Origin: Streptomyces sp. Ru73
GTDB taxonomy: Bacteria > Actinomycetota > Actinomycetes > Streptomycetales > Streptomycetaceae
Length of the DNA stretch: 64,000 nucleotides
Direction of reading: 5' to 3'
Assembly (NCBI RefSeq): GCF_002920575.1
Contig: NZ_PQSQ01000031.1
Coordinates: 1 to 64,000, forward strand
The first letter of the stretch is position 1, and each line of letters opens with the position of its first letter. The position numbers were made by a program, and so were the translations under genes. This document shows, piece by piece, positions 19,946 to 29,394 of the stretch. Below the pieces are notes generated by a model. The model was not told the DNA's origin, did not search any database, and worked only from the letters and a program-made list of their open reading frames with translations.

Positions 19946-20282
19946 GCTCTGCCCCACAGTGTACGGGTCGCGCGCCGCGGTGGCCGACCGCTTTTCCGGC
20001 TGCGCCGACTGAGGTACCGGCGGCGCGGGCCCTTGACCCGAATGCCGCTACGCAACGCGGTGGAACCCGGCAGGCGCAGGACGGCGCGGCCGGACCCGTG
20101 GTCCGGCCCGTGACGGCCGGATTACCGGCCGGGGAGCGGGGCACAACGGTTGCAGACCGGACTCCCGGGGTGGGAGGCCGGACGGTGGAGGGCGGTGCGT
20201 CCCGTTGCCGCGTGCTGTGAGTCGATTTATCGTTCCGGTCACGATTCGCGAGCATGATCACATACGTGAAGGGATCGCGGCC
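19946..20282. other. ileS-ddbA divergent gap
   Basis: No gene is supported in this 337-bp stretch. It must hold the ileS promoter and the ddbA promoter. Two neighbouring hairpins are visible: 20088-20108 (9-bp arms GGCCGGACC, loop CGT) and 20115-20130 (6-bp arms GGCCGG, loop ATTA). A more AT-rich patch at 20221-20265 is the likely ddbA promoter area, but I see no clear -35/-10 pair. Confidence 0.6.
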
Positions 20283-21341
20283 ATGGTGGCGAAAGAGACC
20301 GCCGCGCACGAGAGCACGGCGGCGACCGGACGGTCCACGCCGGACGGCGGGGAACCCGCCGGGGAGGCCGCGGCGGACGGGACGCCGGAGAACACGGCGA
20401 CCGGCAACCCTCCCGCGGGGGAGGACGCGGTGGAGGAGCCCGGTACCGGGCCCCCGCCGGTGAGAGCGGCCGCGGCGAGGAGAACCGCGACCGGGAACCC
20501 GCCCCCGGAGGGGAGCGCGCCCGGCGACGAGCCCGCGAAGAAGACGGCCGCCGGGAAGACCGCGAAGAAGGCCGCGAAGAAGACCGCGAGGAAAACCGCG
20601 AGGAAAACCGCGGCCGGGAGCGAACCCGCCGGGAAGACCGTTGAGAAGACGGTGAAGAAGAGCACGGCGGGCGGCGCGCCCGCGAAGAAGACCGCCGCGC
20701 GGAAGACCGCGGCGGAGCCGACAGCGGCAGCGGAGACCGCGGCGCAGGAGGCCGCGGCCGACACGACCGCCGGCAGGAGCACGGCCAGGAAGGCTGCACC
20801 GCCGCAGGAGGCGGTGCCCGCGAAGAAGACGGGAGCCAAGACGGTGGCGAAGAAGACTCCGGGCGGGGCACCGGCCGCTGCGGTGGACGACAGCGAGCAG
20901 ACGGCCGGCGGGACGGCCCTGCCCAAGGCGCGTACCGGCCCGGCCGCCGCGCACGAACTGCCCGTACGGCCGGGCGAGGACCCGTGGTCCGAGGCCGAGG
21001 CCGACGAGGCCCGGTCGATGCTGCGGGACGAGGAGGACCGGCTGCGCAACGAGATCCGCTCCTCCGAGGACGCCATCGCGGGGCTGATGCGGGACTCGGG
21101 CGACGGGGCCGGCGACGAGGCCGACACCGGCACGAAGAACATCACCCGTGAGCACGAGATGGCGCTGGCCTCCAACGCGCGCGAGATGCTGCTGCAGACC
21201 GAGCGCGCGCTGGAGCGGCTGGACGCCGGCACGTACGGGCTCTGCGAGAACTGCGGCAAGCCGATCGGCAAGGCGCGGATGCAGGCGTTCCCCAGGGCCA
21301 CGCTCTGCGTGGAGTGCAAGCAGAAGACCGAGCGCCGCTAG
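20283..21341 (+). CDS. ddbA: Lysine-rich histone H1-like protein with DksA/TraR zinc finger (DdbA type)
   Basis: The 352-aa protein has two parts. Residues 1 to about 225 are low-complexity Ala/Lys/Thr/Pro-rich sequence with repeated AKKTA/ARKTA units, like histone H1 tails. Residues about 240-352 form a DksA/TraR-like domain with a coiled-coil segment (WSEAEADEARSMLRDEEDRL) and a C4 zinc finger (CENC, then CVEC 17 residues later). This matches the architecture of S. coelicolor DdbA, described as a nucleoid protein that may also act on RNA polymerase, and the ileS-lspA location is the same. ATG 20283 follows AAGGGA; the frame is open further upstream, but without Lys-rich sequence. Confidence 0.85.
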   Translation: MVAKETAAHESTAATGRSTPDGGEPAGEAAADGTPENTATGNPPAGEDAVEEPGTGPPPVRAAAARRTATGNPPPEGSAPGDEPAKKTAAGKTAKKAAKKTARKTARKTAAGSEPAGKTVEKTVKKSTAGGAPAKKTAARKTAAEPTAAAETAAQEAAADTTAGRSTARKAAPPQEAVPAKKTGAKTVAKKTPGGAPAAAVDDSEQTAGGTALPKARTGPAAAHELPVRPGEDPWSEAEADEARSMLRDEEDRLRNEIRSSEDAIAGLMRDSGDGAGDEADTGTKNITREHEMALASNAREMLLQTERALERLDAGTYGLCENCGKPIGKARMQAFPRATLCVECKQKTERR

Positions 21342-21488
21342 CCGCCGGGCCGGGGCCCGCGCCCCGGCCCGCGCCCGTACCTGCCGGGGGTACCCCGTGC
21401 GCGCCTGCGCCCGGGGCCCGTGCCGTACCCTCGAACCTCAGCCAGGCGCGGCCTGGCCGGGGAAACGACGGGCCGAGGGACTCACAAC

Positions 21489-22091
21489 GTGGCAGAGGCG
21501 GAGCGCATCACCGGTACGCCGGGAACCGGGCCGGAGCCCGGACAGGGGGACGGCGGGGAGGCCGAGCAGGGCGCGGCGGAGCCGGGCGCGACGGCGGCGC
21601 CGCGCGGACGGCGGCGGATCACCGCGCTGCTCGTCGTCGCGCTGATCGTGTACCTGCTGGACCTCGGCAGCAAGCTGCTGGTCGTGGCCAAGCTGGAGCA
21701 CCACGCGCCGGTCCGGGTGATCGGGGACCTGCTGCAGTTCGAGGTGATCCGCAACCGCGGCGCCGCCTTCAGCATGGGCGAGGCGCTGACCATCTTCCTC
21801 ACGCTGATCGCGGTCGCGGTGATCGTGGTGATCTTCCGGGTGGCCCGCAAGCTCTACAGCCTGCCCTGGGCCATCGCGCTCGGCCTGCTGCTCGGCGGCG
21901 CCTTCGGCAACCTCACCGACCGGCTCTTCCGCTCGCCGGGCGTCTTCCAGGGCGCGGTGGTCGACTTCATCGCGCCCGCGCACTTCGCGGTCTTCAACCT
22001 CGCCGACTCCGGGATCGTGTGCGGCGGCGTCCTGATCGTGCTGCTGTCCTTCCGCGGCCTGGACCCGGACGGCACGCTCCACAAGGACTGA
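21489..22091 (+). CDS. lspA: Lipoprotein signal peptidase II
   Basis: LspA is the aspartic membrane protease that removes signal peptides from lipidated prolipoproteins. The 200-aa protein has a hydrophilic N-terminus of about 45 residues and then four membrane segments. The two catalytic Asp regions are visible in GNLTDRLFR and FNLADSGI. The conserved [13 protein letters not shown] segment is also present. GTG 21489 is chosen because it follows GAGGGA and gives the normal Streptomyces N-terminus ([11 protein letters not shown]). rluD follows after a hairpin. Confidence 0.94.
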   Translation: MAEAERITGTPGTGPEPGQGDGGEAEQGAAEPGATAAPRGRRRITALLVVALIVYLLDLGSKLLVVAKLEHHAPVRVIGDLLQFEVIRNRGAAFSMGEALTIFLTLIAVAVIVVIFRVARKLYSLPWAIALGLLLGGAFGNLTDRLFRSPGVFQGAVVDFIAPAHFAVFNLADSGIVCGGVLIVLLSFRGLDPDGTLHKD

Positions 22092-22114
22092 TCCGGGAGC
22101 CGGACATGCGCTGA

Positions 22115-22140
22115 TCCGGGGCCCGGCGCCGGGTCCCGGA
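22115..22140 (+). terminator. Possible terminator after lspA
   Basis: A 13-bp near-perfect palindrome with one G-U pair (TCCGGGGCCCGGC and its complement) starts 23 bp after lspA. It has no T-run, which is common for Streptomyces terminators. Confidence 0.5.
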
Positions 22141-22193
22141 GGGAGTTGTCCACAGGCGGGGGCGGGGCCGACGGGAGCGTCCCCGGGGACTGC

Positions 22194-22199
22194 CATACT
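22194..22199 (+). promoter_or_regulatory. -10-like hexamer of rluD (leaderless)
   Basis: CATACT ends six bases before GTG 22206, and no Shine-Dalgarno sequence is present, so transcription probably starts at or next to the start codon. Confidence 0.45.
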
Positions 22200-22205
22200 C
22201 GTGGG

Positions 22206-23147
22206 GTGAGCACGATTCCCGAGATCCGCACCCTGCCCGTACCGGACGGCCTGGAGGGCGAGCGCGTCGACGCCGCGCTGGCCCGCATGTTCGGCTTCTC
22301 CCGTACGAAGGCGGCCGAGCTGGCCGCCGCCGGAAAGGTCCGGGTGGACGGGGCCGAGGTGATGAAGTCCGAGCGGGTGCACGGCGGCGCCTGGCTCGAA
22401 GTGGAGATGCCGCAGGCCCCGGCCCCGGTGGAGATCGTCGCCGAGCCCGTGGAGGGCATGGAGATCGTCCACGACGACGACGACATCGTCGTGATCATGA
22501 AGCCGGTCGGCGTGGCCGCGCACCCCAGCCCCGGCTGGACCGGCACCACGGTCATCGGCGGCCTCGCCGCCGCGGGGTACCGCATCTCGACCTCCGGCGC
22601 CGCCGAGCGCCAGGGCATCGTGCACCGCCTGGACGTCGGCACCTCGGGCCTGATGGTCGTGGCCAAGTCCGAGCGGGCCTACACCTCCCTGAAGCGCCAG
22701 TTCAAGGAGCGCGTCCCGGAGAAGAAGTACAACGCGCTGGTCCAGGGCCACCCCGACCCGCTGAGCGGCACGATCGACGCCCCCATCGGCCGCCACCCGC
22801 AGCACGACTACAAGTGGGCGGTGACCGCCGACGGCAAGCCGTCCGTGACGCACTACGACCTCATCGAGGCGTTCCGCGCGGCCAGCCTGCTGGACATCAA
22901 GCTGGAGACCGGCCGCACGCACCAGATCCGCGTGCACATGTCCGCGCACCGCCACCCCTGCGTCGGCGACCTGACGTACGGCGCCGACCCCACCCTCGCC
23001 AAGCGCCTCGGCATCTCCCGGCAGTGGCTGCACGCCGTGCGGCTGGGCTTCCAGCACCCCGCGGACGGCCGCTGGGTGGAGTTCGAGAGCGACTATCCGG
23101 AGGACCTGCAGCGGGCCCTGGACCGGGTGCGGGCCGAGAGCGCCTGA
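22206..23147 (+). CDS. rluD: RluA/RluD-family 23S rRNA pseudouridine synthase
   Basis: This 313-aa enzyme probably isomerises uridines of 23S rRNA helix 69, the RluD role. It has an N-terminal S4 RNA-binding domain (about residues 17-75) and a RluA-type catalytic domain with the motif [16 protein letters not shown], which contains the catalytic Asp. The substrate-binding segments GRTHQIRVH and DLTYGAD are also present. GTG 22206 gives the usual start [16 protein letters not shown] more upstream in-frame start is possible but would add unrelated sequence. The exact rRNA targets cannot be read from sequence. Confidence 0.9.
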   Translation: MSTIPEIRTLPVPDGLEGERVDAALARMFGFSRTKAAELAAAGKVRVDGAEVMKSERVHGGAWLEVEMPQAPAPVEIVAEPVEGMEIVHDDDDIVVIMKPVGVAAHPSPGWTGTTVIGGLAAAGYRISTSGAAERQGIVHRLDVGTSGLMVVAKSERAYTSLKRQFKERVPEKKYNALVQGHPDPLSGTIDAPIGRHPQHDYKWAVTADGKPSVTHYDLIEAFRAASLLDIKLETGRTHQIRVHMSAHRHPCVGDLTYGADPTLAKRLGISRQWLHAVRLGFQHPADGRWVEFESDYPEDLQRALDRVRAESA

Positions 23148-23151
23148 CGCC

Positions 23152-23173
23152 GCCGTACGGGCGCCCGTACGGC
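23152..23173 (+). terminator. Perfect palindrome after rluD
   Basis: A perfect 22-bp palindrome made of GCCGTACGGGC and its complement begins four bases after the rluD stop. It could form a terminator stem, although it lacks an unpaired loop and a T-run. Confidence 0.4.
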
Positions 23174-23267
23174 CGCTTCCCGCGGTCCCGTCGACGGGCG
23201 TTTCCCGGACTTCGTGGCAGGCTTGATCAGTGATCGACTGATTCCGAAGCTCCGGAGCGTGCCTGCC

Positions 23268-24860
23268 GTGGACCAGCTGGCCCTGATGTTCGTCCTGCTG
23301 CTGGGGGCCGTGCTCATGGTCCCCCTCGGCGACCGGCTGGGACTGCCGTCACCGGTGCTGATGACCCTCGCGGGCGCGGTGCTGGCCCTGCTGCCGTTCG
23401 TGCCGAACGTCCACGTGCCGCCGGAGTTCATCCTCCCGCTGCTGCTGCCACCGCTGCTGTACGCGGCGGTGCAGCGCACGTCCTGGCGGCAGTTCACCGC
23501 CAACATCCGGCCGATCTTCCTGCTCGCGGTGGCGCTGGTCTTCGCCACCACGGCCGCCGTCGCGGCCGTCGCGCACAGCGTCGTCCCCGGGCTGCCGGTG
23601 GCCGCCGCCGTGGCGCTCGGCGCGCTGGTGGCGCCGCCGGACCCGGTCGCCGCGACCGCGGTCGCCGGCAAGCTCGGACTGCCCCGCCGGCTGGTGTCGA
23701 TCCTGGAGGGCGAGGGGCTGTTCAACGACGTCACCGCGATCGTGCTGTACCACGTGGCGCTGGCCGCCGCGGTCTCCGGGGAGTTCTCCGCGCCGGCCGC
23801 GGTCGGCCAGCTGCTGCTCTCGGCCGTGGTGGCCATAGCGGTCGGCGTGGTGCTCGGCTGGCTGGCCAACAAGCTGATGAACGTGGTCGACGACGCGACC
23901 CTCCAGGTCGGCCTGACGCTGCTGGTGCCGTTCGTGGCGTACGTGCTCGCCGAGGAGCTGCACGGCTCGGGCGTGCTCGCGGTGCTCACCGCGGCGCTCT
24001 TCCTCGCGCACTACGCCGCCGACGCCGACGACGTGATGGGGCGGCTGGCCGGCCACACCTTCTGGGAGGTCGTCGACACCCTCGTCACCGGCGTCGCCTT
24101 CGGCCTGATCGGCCTGGAGCTGCACAACATCTTCGGCACAGCGGCCGGCCACTGGAAGCAGCTGCTGGGCGCCTGCGGCGCGGTCATCGGCGTCGTGGTG
24201 GGCCTGCGGCTGCTGTGGCTGCTGCCCGCCGCGTGGCTGGCCCAGCGGCTGCACCGGCACCGGATCGCGGAGGAGATCCCCACCAGCTGGCGGGAGACCA
24301 TCGTCATGTGGTGGTCGGGGATGCGCGGGGTGGCGTCGGTGGCGCTGGCGCTGGCCATTCCGTTCGAGGTCGACGGCGGCGGCCCCTTCCCGGCGCGCGA
24401 CGAGATCCTCTTCATCGCCTTCGCGGTCGTGCTGGCCACCCTCGTGGTGCAGGGTCTGACGCTGCCCTTCCTGGTCAAGAAGCTGGGGGTGCGGGCCGAC
24501 ACGGACGCCGAGGACGCGCTGGAGCGCGAGCTGGCGGTCCGCGTGGTCAAGGCTGCCCGCAAGCGGCTGAAGGAGATCACGTCCGAGGAGGAGCTGTCCG
24601 ACGAGGTCGTCGAGCGGCTGTCCCGGAGCACGTACGAGATGGGCGCCCGCATCTCGCCGGACATCGTGGACGACGAGCGGCGCGAGGGCTACGACAAGCG
24701 CATCGCGCGCGTGAAGAAGGTCCAGCGCATCCAGGGCGAGCTGCTGTCCGCCGCGCGCCACGAGGTGCTCTCGGCGCGCAGCGAGCCGGGTTCGGACCCG
24801 GAGGTCGTCGACCGGGTCCTGCGCCACCTGGACGTGCGCAGCCTGCGCGCCCACCCCTGA
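23268..24860 (+). CDS. Na+/H+ antiporter, CPA1 family
   Basis: This 530-aa membrane protein should exchange cytoplasmic Na+ (or K+) for protons. About twelve hydrophobic segments fill residues 1-400. CPA1 signatures include the VAPPDPVAATAVAGKLGLPRR segment with ion-binding Asp/Pro residues, and EGEGLFNDVTAIVLY, which matches the (F)ND motif of NhaP/NHE exchangers. A charged cytoplasmic tail of about 120 residues follows. GTG 23268 is chosen because CGGAG lies about 10 bp upstream; GTG 23214 is an in-frame alternative. It ends 14 bp from the convergent mscS gene. Confidence 0.88.
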   Translation: MDQLALMFVLLLGAVLMVPLGDRLGLPSPVLMTLAGAVLALLPFVPNVHVPPEFILPLLLPPLLYAAVQRTSWRQFTANIRPIFLLAVALVFATTAAVAAVAHSVVPGLPVAAAVALGALVAPPDPVAATAVAGKLGLPRRLVSILEGEGLFNDVTAIVLYHVALAAAVSGEFSAPAAVGQLLLSAVVAIAVGVVLGWLANKLMNVVDDATLQVGLTLLVPFVAYVLAEELHGSGVLAVLTAALFLAHYAADADDVMGRLAGHTFWEVVDTLVTGVAFGLIGLELHNIFGTAAGHWKQLLGACGAVIGVVVGLRLLWLLPAAWLAQRLHRHRIAEEIPTSWRETIVMWWSGMRGVASVALALAIPFEVDGGGPFPARDEILFIAFAVVLATLVVQGLTLPFLVKKLGVRADTDAEDALERELAVRVVKAARKRLKEITSEEELSDEVVERLSRSTYEMGARISPDIVDDERREGYDKRIARVKKVQRIQGELLSAARHEVLSARSEPGSDPEVVDRVLRHLDVRSLRAHP

Positions 24861-24874
24861 CGTCCGGCGAAACG

Positions 24875-25963
24875 CTACTTCTCCAGGACGGGCCGGCCGG
24901 CCCGCTCGTCGCCGGGCTCCAGGACCGCGGCGGGCGCCGTGGCGATCCGCGGCAGCGCGTACGGATGCGCGTCCCGCAGCCAGGTGATCATCTGCTCGCG
25001 CACCTCGCAGCGGACGGCCCAGATCGCGTCCGCATCCCGCGCGGTCACCAGCGCCCGCACCTCGATCGTGCTGGGGGTGGTGTCGGTGACCACCAGGGTC
25101 TGCGCCCGGCCGTCCCAGGCGTCGGAGTTCTTCAGGATCTCCTGCAGCTTCTCGCGCATCTCCTCGATGGGCGCGCGGTGGTCGAGCTGGAAGAAGACCG
25201 TGCCGGTCATCTGCGCCCCGCCGCGTGACCAGTTCTCGAACGGCTTGCTGGTGAAGTACGAGACCGGCATGGTGATCCGGCGCTCGTCCCAGGTCCGTAC
25301 GGTCAGGAAGGTCAGGGTGATCTCCTCGACCGTGCCCCACTCGCCGTCGACCACGACCGTGTCGCCGATCCGGACCATGTCGCCGAAGGCGATCTGCAGG
25401 CCGGCGAAGAGGTTGCCGAGCGTCGACTGGGCGGCGACACCGGCGACGATGCCCAGCACACCGGCCGAGGCCAGCATCGACGTGCCCACCGTCCGCATGC
25501 CGGGGAAGGTCAGCAGCATCGCGGCCACGGCCACGACCGTGACCACCGCGGTGACCACCCGCTGGATGAGCGTGACCTGCGTGCGGACCCGCCGCAGCCG
25601 GGCGGTGTCCCGGGCGCCCGCCGCGTACCGGGAGTACGAGGACTCGACGATGGCGGCCGAGACCCGGATGGCCAGCCAGGCGGCAGCGGCGATGAGGATC
25701 AGGGACAGCAGCTGCCCGATGCCCGCGCTGTGATCGTCGATGATCCGGAGCTTGGTGCGGTCGAACGACCCGCGCAGCAGCGCCGACAGGAGCACCACTT
25801 GCAGCGGTATGCGGCAGCGCCGCAGCAGGCCCCACAACGGGGTGTCCGGGCGCGCGGCGTCGGCCCGGCGCATCGCCAGGTCGGCCGCCCAGCCCAGGGC
25901 GAACGTGAGGGCGACCGAACCGCCCACGACGATCAGCGGACGCAGTACGTCCTCCATGGACAC
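24875..25963 (-). CDS. Mechanosensitive ion channel, MscS family
   Basis: This 362-aa protein is a small-conductance mechanosensitive channel that would release solutes on hypo-osmotic shock. Four hydrophobic stretches lie in the first about 180 residues. The pore-lining, Gly/Ala-rich helix is in the region ASAGVLGIVAGVAAQSTLGN. The cytoplasmic MscS beta domain follows (FGDMVRIGDTVVVDGEWG, then VEEITLTFLTVRTWD), and then an alpha/beta C-domain. GTG 25963 has AGGAGGG five bases upstream; ATG 25957 is an alternative. It is divergent from the dienelactone hydrolase gene. Confidence 0.9.
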   Translation of the reverse strand: MSMEDVLRPLIVVGGSVALTFALGWAADLAMRRADAARPDTPLWGLLRRCRIPLQVVLLSALLRGSFDRTKLRIIDDHSAGIGQLLSLILIAAAAWLAIRVSAAIVESSYSRYAAGARDTARLRRVRTQVTLIQRVVTAVVTVVAVAAMLLTFPGMRTVGTSMLASAGVLGIVAGVAAQSTLGNLFAGLQIAFGDMVRIGDTVVVDGEWGTVEEITLTFLTVRTWDERRITMPVSYFTSKPFENWSRGGAQMTGTVFFQLDHRAPIEEMREKLQEILKNSDAWDGRAQTLVVTDTTPSTIEVRALVTARDADAIWAVRCEVREQMITWLRDAHPYALPRIATAPAAVLEPGDERAGRPVLEK

Positions 25964-26050
25964 GTGATCCCTCCTGGTCGGGTCCGCTTCCTGTCGACCG
26001 TAGCTGGCACGATGGGAGGAGTGCGATCCATCGACAGGGAAGTGAATCCA

Positions 26051-26641
26051 GTGACCGGCTCCGCGGCTTCTCAAACCGTTGTTCTGTTCCATTCTGTGTA
26101 CGGGCTGCGGCCGGCTGTACAGGCGGGCGCCGAGCGACTGCGCGCCGCCGGCCATGAAGTGATCGTTCCCGACCTGTTCGACGGGCGCACCGCGGACACC
26201 ATCGAGGACGGCATCGAGATCAAGGACGAGATCGGCAAGGACGAGCTGCTGCGGCGCGCCGTGACGGCGGTGGCGCCGTACTCCGAGCGCGGCCTGGTCT
26301 ACGCCGGCCTGTCCTTCGGCGGCTCCGTCGCGCAGAACCTCGCGCTGGCCGACGAGAAGGCGCGCGGCCTGCTGCTGCTCCACGGCACCTCCGACATCGC
26401 CGAGGACGCGGCCGTGGACGACCTGCCGGTGCAGCTGCACGTGGCCGATCCCGACCCCTTCGAGCCGCACGACTGGCTGAACGCCTGGTACCTCCGCATG
26501 CAGCGGGCCGGCGCCGACGTGGAGGTCTACCGCTACCCCGGCGCCGGGCACCTCTTCACCGACGACGGGCTGCCGGACTACGACAAGGAGGCCGCCGAGA
26601 GCGCCTGGCAGGTGGGACTGGGCTTCCTGGCGAGCCTGTGA
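26051..26641 (+). CDS. Dienelactone hydrolase family protein
   Basis: This 196-aa alpha/beta hydrolase carries the nucleophile elbow GLSFGGS in the middle, an Asp in HVADPDPFEPHD and a C-terminal His in YPGAGHLFTDD. The family normally uses a Cys as nucleophile; this one has Ser, so its substrate is open. GTG 26051 follows AGGGAAG at good spacing. GTG 26021 is an alternative leaderless start, seven bases after the -10-like CACGAT (26008-26013), and would add ten residues. A bidirectional terminator separates it from the convergent phoD. Confidence 0.85.
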   Translation: MTGSAASQTVVLFHSVYGLRPAVQAGAERLRAAGHEVIVPDLFDGRTADTIEDGIEIKDEIGKDELLRRAVTAVAPYSERGLVYAGLSFGGSVAQNLALADEKARGLLLLHGTSDIAEDAAVDDLPVQLHVADPDPFEPHDWLNAWYLRMQRAGADVEVYRYPGAGHLFTDDGLPDYDKEAAESAWQVGLGFLASL

Positions 26642-26647
26642 GTCCCG

Positions 26648-26685
26648 GGCGCTCCCGGCGGCCGTCAGCGGCCGCCGGGAGCGCC
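26648..26685. terminator. Bidirectional terminator between the hydrolase and phoD genes
   Basis: A perfect 17-bp stem (GGCGCTCCCGGCGGCCG with its complement) closed by a TCAG loop lies between two convergent genes and serves both. Confidence 0.9.
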
Positions 26686-26687
26686 GC

Positions 26688-28328
26688 TCAGACCACCGGC
26701 CCGTCGGCCCGCTCCACGCGCTGGGTGCCGCTGAGCGTGCGGTACGAGCGCTGCCACGACGCCGTGGCGTCCGGGTCCGCCTTGTCCGAGACGGCGTAGT
26801 AGTCCATCTGGGTCCGCTCGGCGGTGACGTCCACGACGCCGTAGCCGTGGCTGTCCATGTCCAGCCACTTCACGTGGCGGTTGGCGGTCCGGATCGCCGC
26901 GGCGGCGGGCAGCGACAGCGTGTGCGGGGCGACGTGCAGGGTGTCGTCGAGGTTGTCGGAGGTGACCGAGGTGACGACGAACTCGGTGGCCACCGGTGCC
27001 TGCCCCGGGTACGTCGCGGCCTTGAGCGGCACGTCGTTGGCCCACGCCATGTGGATGTCGCCGGTCAGGAAGACGGTGTTGCCGATGGACCGGTCGCTGA
27101 GGTGCGCCAGCAGCTCGTGCCGGTCGTCGGTGTAGCCGTCCCACTGGTCGGTGTTGACCGCCAGGCCCTCCTTGGGCAGCCCCAGCACCTCGGCGAGCGG
27201 TCCCAGCAGGTGCGCCGGCACGGAGCCGAACGCCACCGGCGAGATCATCACCGAGGTGCCGACCAGCCGCCAGGCCGCCGCCGACCGCTCCAGCCCTGCC
27301 TTCAGCCATTCCAGCTGGGCCCGTCCGGTGATCGTGCGGCCGGGGTCGTCGGCCTGGCCGCTGCCGATCGGCGGCTGCTCGTCGCGGAAGCTGCGCAGGT
27401 CCAGCAGGTGCAGATCGGCGAGGGTGCCGAACTGGAGCCGACGGTAGGTGGTGCCGGCGGTGGAGGGGCGCACCGGCATCCACTCGAAGTACGCCTGCTT
27501 GGCAGCGGCCATCCGGGCCGCCCAGTCGCCCTCGGCGCCCGGCGTGTGGTTCTCCGCGCCGCCCTTCCAGGCGTTGTCGGCGAACTCGTGGTCGTCCCAC
27601 ATCGCGATGACCGGGTGCGTGGCGTGCATCGCCTGCGCGTCGGGGTCGGTCTTGTGGACGCCGTGCCGGACGCGGTAGTCGGCCAGGGTGAGCAGCTCGT
27701 GGCCGGGGGAGTGCGGCCGGACCACGTACTTCAGTGCCGGGTACTCGCCGGTCCTGTACTCGTAGAGGTAGTCCCCGAGGTGCAGCACCGCGTCCAGCTC
27801 GGTGCGGGCCGCGAGGTGGCGGTACGGCGAGAAGTAGCCGGACTCCCAGTTGGCGCAGGAGACCACGCCGAAGCGGACGTTGCCGGCCGCGGTGCCGGCG
27901 GCCGGCGCGGTGCGGGTGCGGCCCGTGGGGGAGTGGACGCCGAGCGCGGTGAAGCGGAACCAGTAGGTGGTGGCGGGCGAGAGTCCCCGTACGTCCGCCT
28001 TGACGGTGTGGTCGGCGGCCGCCGAGGCGGTCGCGGTTCCCCGCGCGACCACGTGGCGGAAGCCCTTGTCGGTGGACACCTGCCAGCTCACCTCGGTGGC
28101 CGGCCCCTTTCCGGAGCCGGGCACCGCGTCGGCGGTGGGGGTGACGCGGGTCCACAGCAGGACGCCGTCGGGCAGCGGGTCACCGGAGGCGACGCCGTGC
28201 TGGAAGGGGGCCGGGCCGGCGGGCTCGGCGGCCCGCGCGGTGGCGGCGGCGCCGAAGGGCAGCAGGGCGGCGGTCGCGGCTACGGCCGTGACGGCGGTAC
28301 GGCGCGAGATCTGGTCATGATCGGTCAC
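26688..28328 (-). CDS. phoD: Tat-exported alkaline phosphatase D (PhoD)
   Basis: PhoD enzymes are secreted Ca/Fe-dependent phosphodiesterases or phosphomonoesterases used in phosphate scavenging. The 546-aa protein starts with a twin-arginine signal ([20 protein letters not shown], Arg 9-10, then an Ala-rich cleavage region ending ARAA). The N-terminal fibronectin-like PhoD_N domain follows. Metallophosphatase motifs come next: [30 protein letters not shown] and [13 protein letters not shown] 28328 lies eight bases after TAGGGT, so the mRNA may be leaderless. I found no clear PhoP direct-repeat box in the 92-bp gap upstream. Confidence 0.93.
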   Translation of the reverse strand: MTDHDQISRRTAVTAVAATAALLPFGAAATARAAEPAGPAPFQHGVASGDPLPDGVLLWTRVTPTADAVPGSGKGPATEVSWQVSTDKGFRHVVARGTATASAAADHTVKADVRGLSPATTYWFRFTALGVHSPTGRTRTAPAAGTAAGNVRFGVVSCANWESGYFSPYRHLAARTELDAVLHLGDYLYEYRTGEYPALKYVVRPHSPGHELLTLADYRVRHGVHKTDPDAQAMHATHPVIAMWDDHEFADNAWKGGAENHTPGAEGDWAARMAAAKQAYFEWMPVRPSTAGTTYRRLQFGTLADLHLLDLRSFRDEQPPIGSGQADDPGRTITGRAQLEWLKAGLERSAAAWRLVGTSVMISPVAFGSVPAHLLGPLAEVLGLPKEGLAVNTDQWDGYTDDRHELLAHLSDRSIGNTVFLTGDIHMAWANDVPLKAATYPGQAPVATEFVVTSVTSDNLDDTLHVAPHTLSLPAAAAIRTANRHVKWLDMDSHGYGVVDVTAERTQMDYYAVSDKADPDATASWQRSYRTLSGTQRVERADGPVV

Positions 28329-28336
28329 GGCCGATC

Positions 28337-28342
28337 ACCCTA
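28337..28342 (-). promoter_or_regulatory. -10 hexamer of phoD (leaderless)
   Basis: TAGGGT on the minus strand ends eight bases before the phoD GTG. A nearby inverted repeat (GGATTC...GAATCC, 28370-28393) lies just upstream of the promoter and could be an operator. Confidence 0.5.
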
Positions 28343-28420
28343 CTGTCTGGTAAGTAGCTCCGGGAGTACGGATTCTTTCGAATCGAGGAATCCGCGCCCC
28401 CGGTCAGCGAGGGTGCGCCG

Positions 28421-29266
28421 TCACTTCTGCGCCGGGCCGAACTCCTTGTCGATCATCTTCTTGAAGTTGGCCTGCGCGATCTTGTTGTACTGCTCCCGGG
28501 TCATCTGCTGCTGCGGCACCGGCGCCAGCTCCAGCTTCTTGTCCCCGTGCATGAAGGTCGGGGTGCCCTTGACGCCCTTGCGGCCGAACAGCCCGGCCAT
28601 CTCCATCGCCCAGCGGTCGTACGTGCCGTCCTTCACCGCCTGCTGGAACTTCTTGTCACCCTTGAGCTCCGGCACCTGATCGGCGACCTTCAGCAGCGCC
28701 GAGTCCTTGGCGTAGGTGTCGACGCTCTCCTCGGGGTGGTTCTTCAGCGAGTACAGCGCCTCCTTGTAGTGGAGGAACGCCTCGGGGCTCTTGTTCAGCG
28801 CGGCGCCCAGCGCGCTCAGCGCGTTCTTGGAGCCCTCGCCGCCGCCCATGTCGTCGATGAACGCGTACATCGTGTAACGGACCTTGTAGCGGCCGTCGTC
28901 GATGTCCTTCAGGAGGACCTTGCCGGTGGACTGCTCGAAGGCCGCGCACGCCGGGCAGCGGACGTCCTCGAACACCTCCAGCGTCTCCTTGGCGTTCTTG
29001 TCGCCGATGAGGATCTCGGTGCCGTTCTTGCCCTGCGTGTGCGCGGGCTCGACCAGCTTCGCCTCTTTCGCGGCCTCCCAGCCGGTGGGCTCGTTCGCCT
29101 TCATCACGCCGTAGCCGATGCCGCCGGCGATCACCAGGACGCCGAGTACGCCGCCGGCCACGACGAGCTGGCGGCGGAGTCTGGCGCGCTTCTTCTCCCG
29201 CTCCCGTTCCGCGCGTATGCGCTCACGGGCTGCGGACTTGGCGGCCTGGCTGTTGCGGTTGCTCAT
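28421..29266 (-). CDS. Membrane-anchored DsbA-like thioredoxin-fold protein
   Basis: This 281-aa protein has a basic cytoplasmic tail of about 34 residues, one membrane segment (LVVAGGVLGVLVIAGGIGYG) and an extracytoplasmic thioredoxin fold. The redox site is CPAC in FEDVRCPACAAFEQ. The conserved cis-Pro loop is probably VKGTPTFMHG. Such DsbA-like proteins of actinobacteria are thought to introduce or isomerise disulfides in secreted proteins. ATG 29266 follows a GGAGGGGACC tract. The next gene upstream on this strand is a paralogue sharing the same layout, indicating tandem duplication. Confidence 0.9.
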   Translation of the reverse strand: MSNRNSQAAKSAARERIRAEREREKKRARLRRQLVVAGGVLGVLVIAGGIGYGVMKANEPTGWEAAKEAKLVEPAHTQGKNGTEILIGDKNAKETLEVFEDVRCPACAAFEQSTGKVLLKDIDDGRYKVRYTMYAFIDDMGGGEGSKNALSALGAALNKSPEAFLHYKEALYSLKNHPEESVDTYAKDSALLKVADQVPELKGDKKFQQAVKDGTYDRWAMEMAGLFGRKGVKGTPTFMHGDKKLELAPVPQQQMTREQYNKIAQANFKKMIDKEFGPAQK

Positions 29267-29394
29267 GCGGTCCCCTCCATGGCGGGGAGTCTGCCACGGG
29301 GGCCGGCCGGCGCGAGGTCAAGATTCTGCAACGGCCGGCGGGCGTACCGGACGAATGCCGCCCGGCCGCGCGCCGGCCGCTCCACGGGCTCCCG

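Noticed and set aside
16653..20012. A plus-strand open frame of over 1100 codons opposite ileS
   Set aside because: It is a mirror of ileS with low-complexity Gly/Arg/Val/Asp composition and no domain; ileS has all class I synthetase motifs.
22146..22154. TTGTCCACA, an exact Streptomyces DnaA box, before rluD
   Set aside because: A single isolated box with no cluster, AT-rich region or dnaA/dnaN neighbours; oriC is not here. Chance or a minor titration site.
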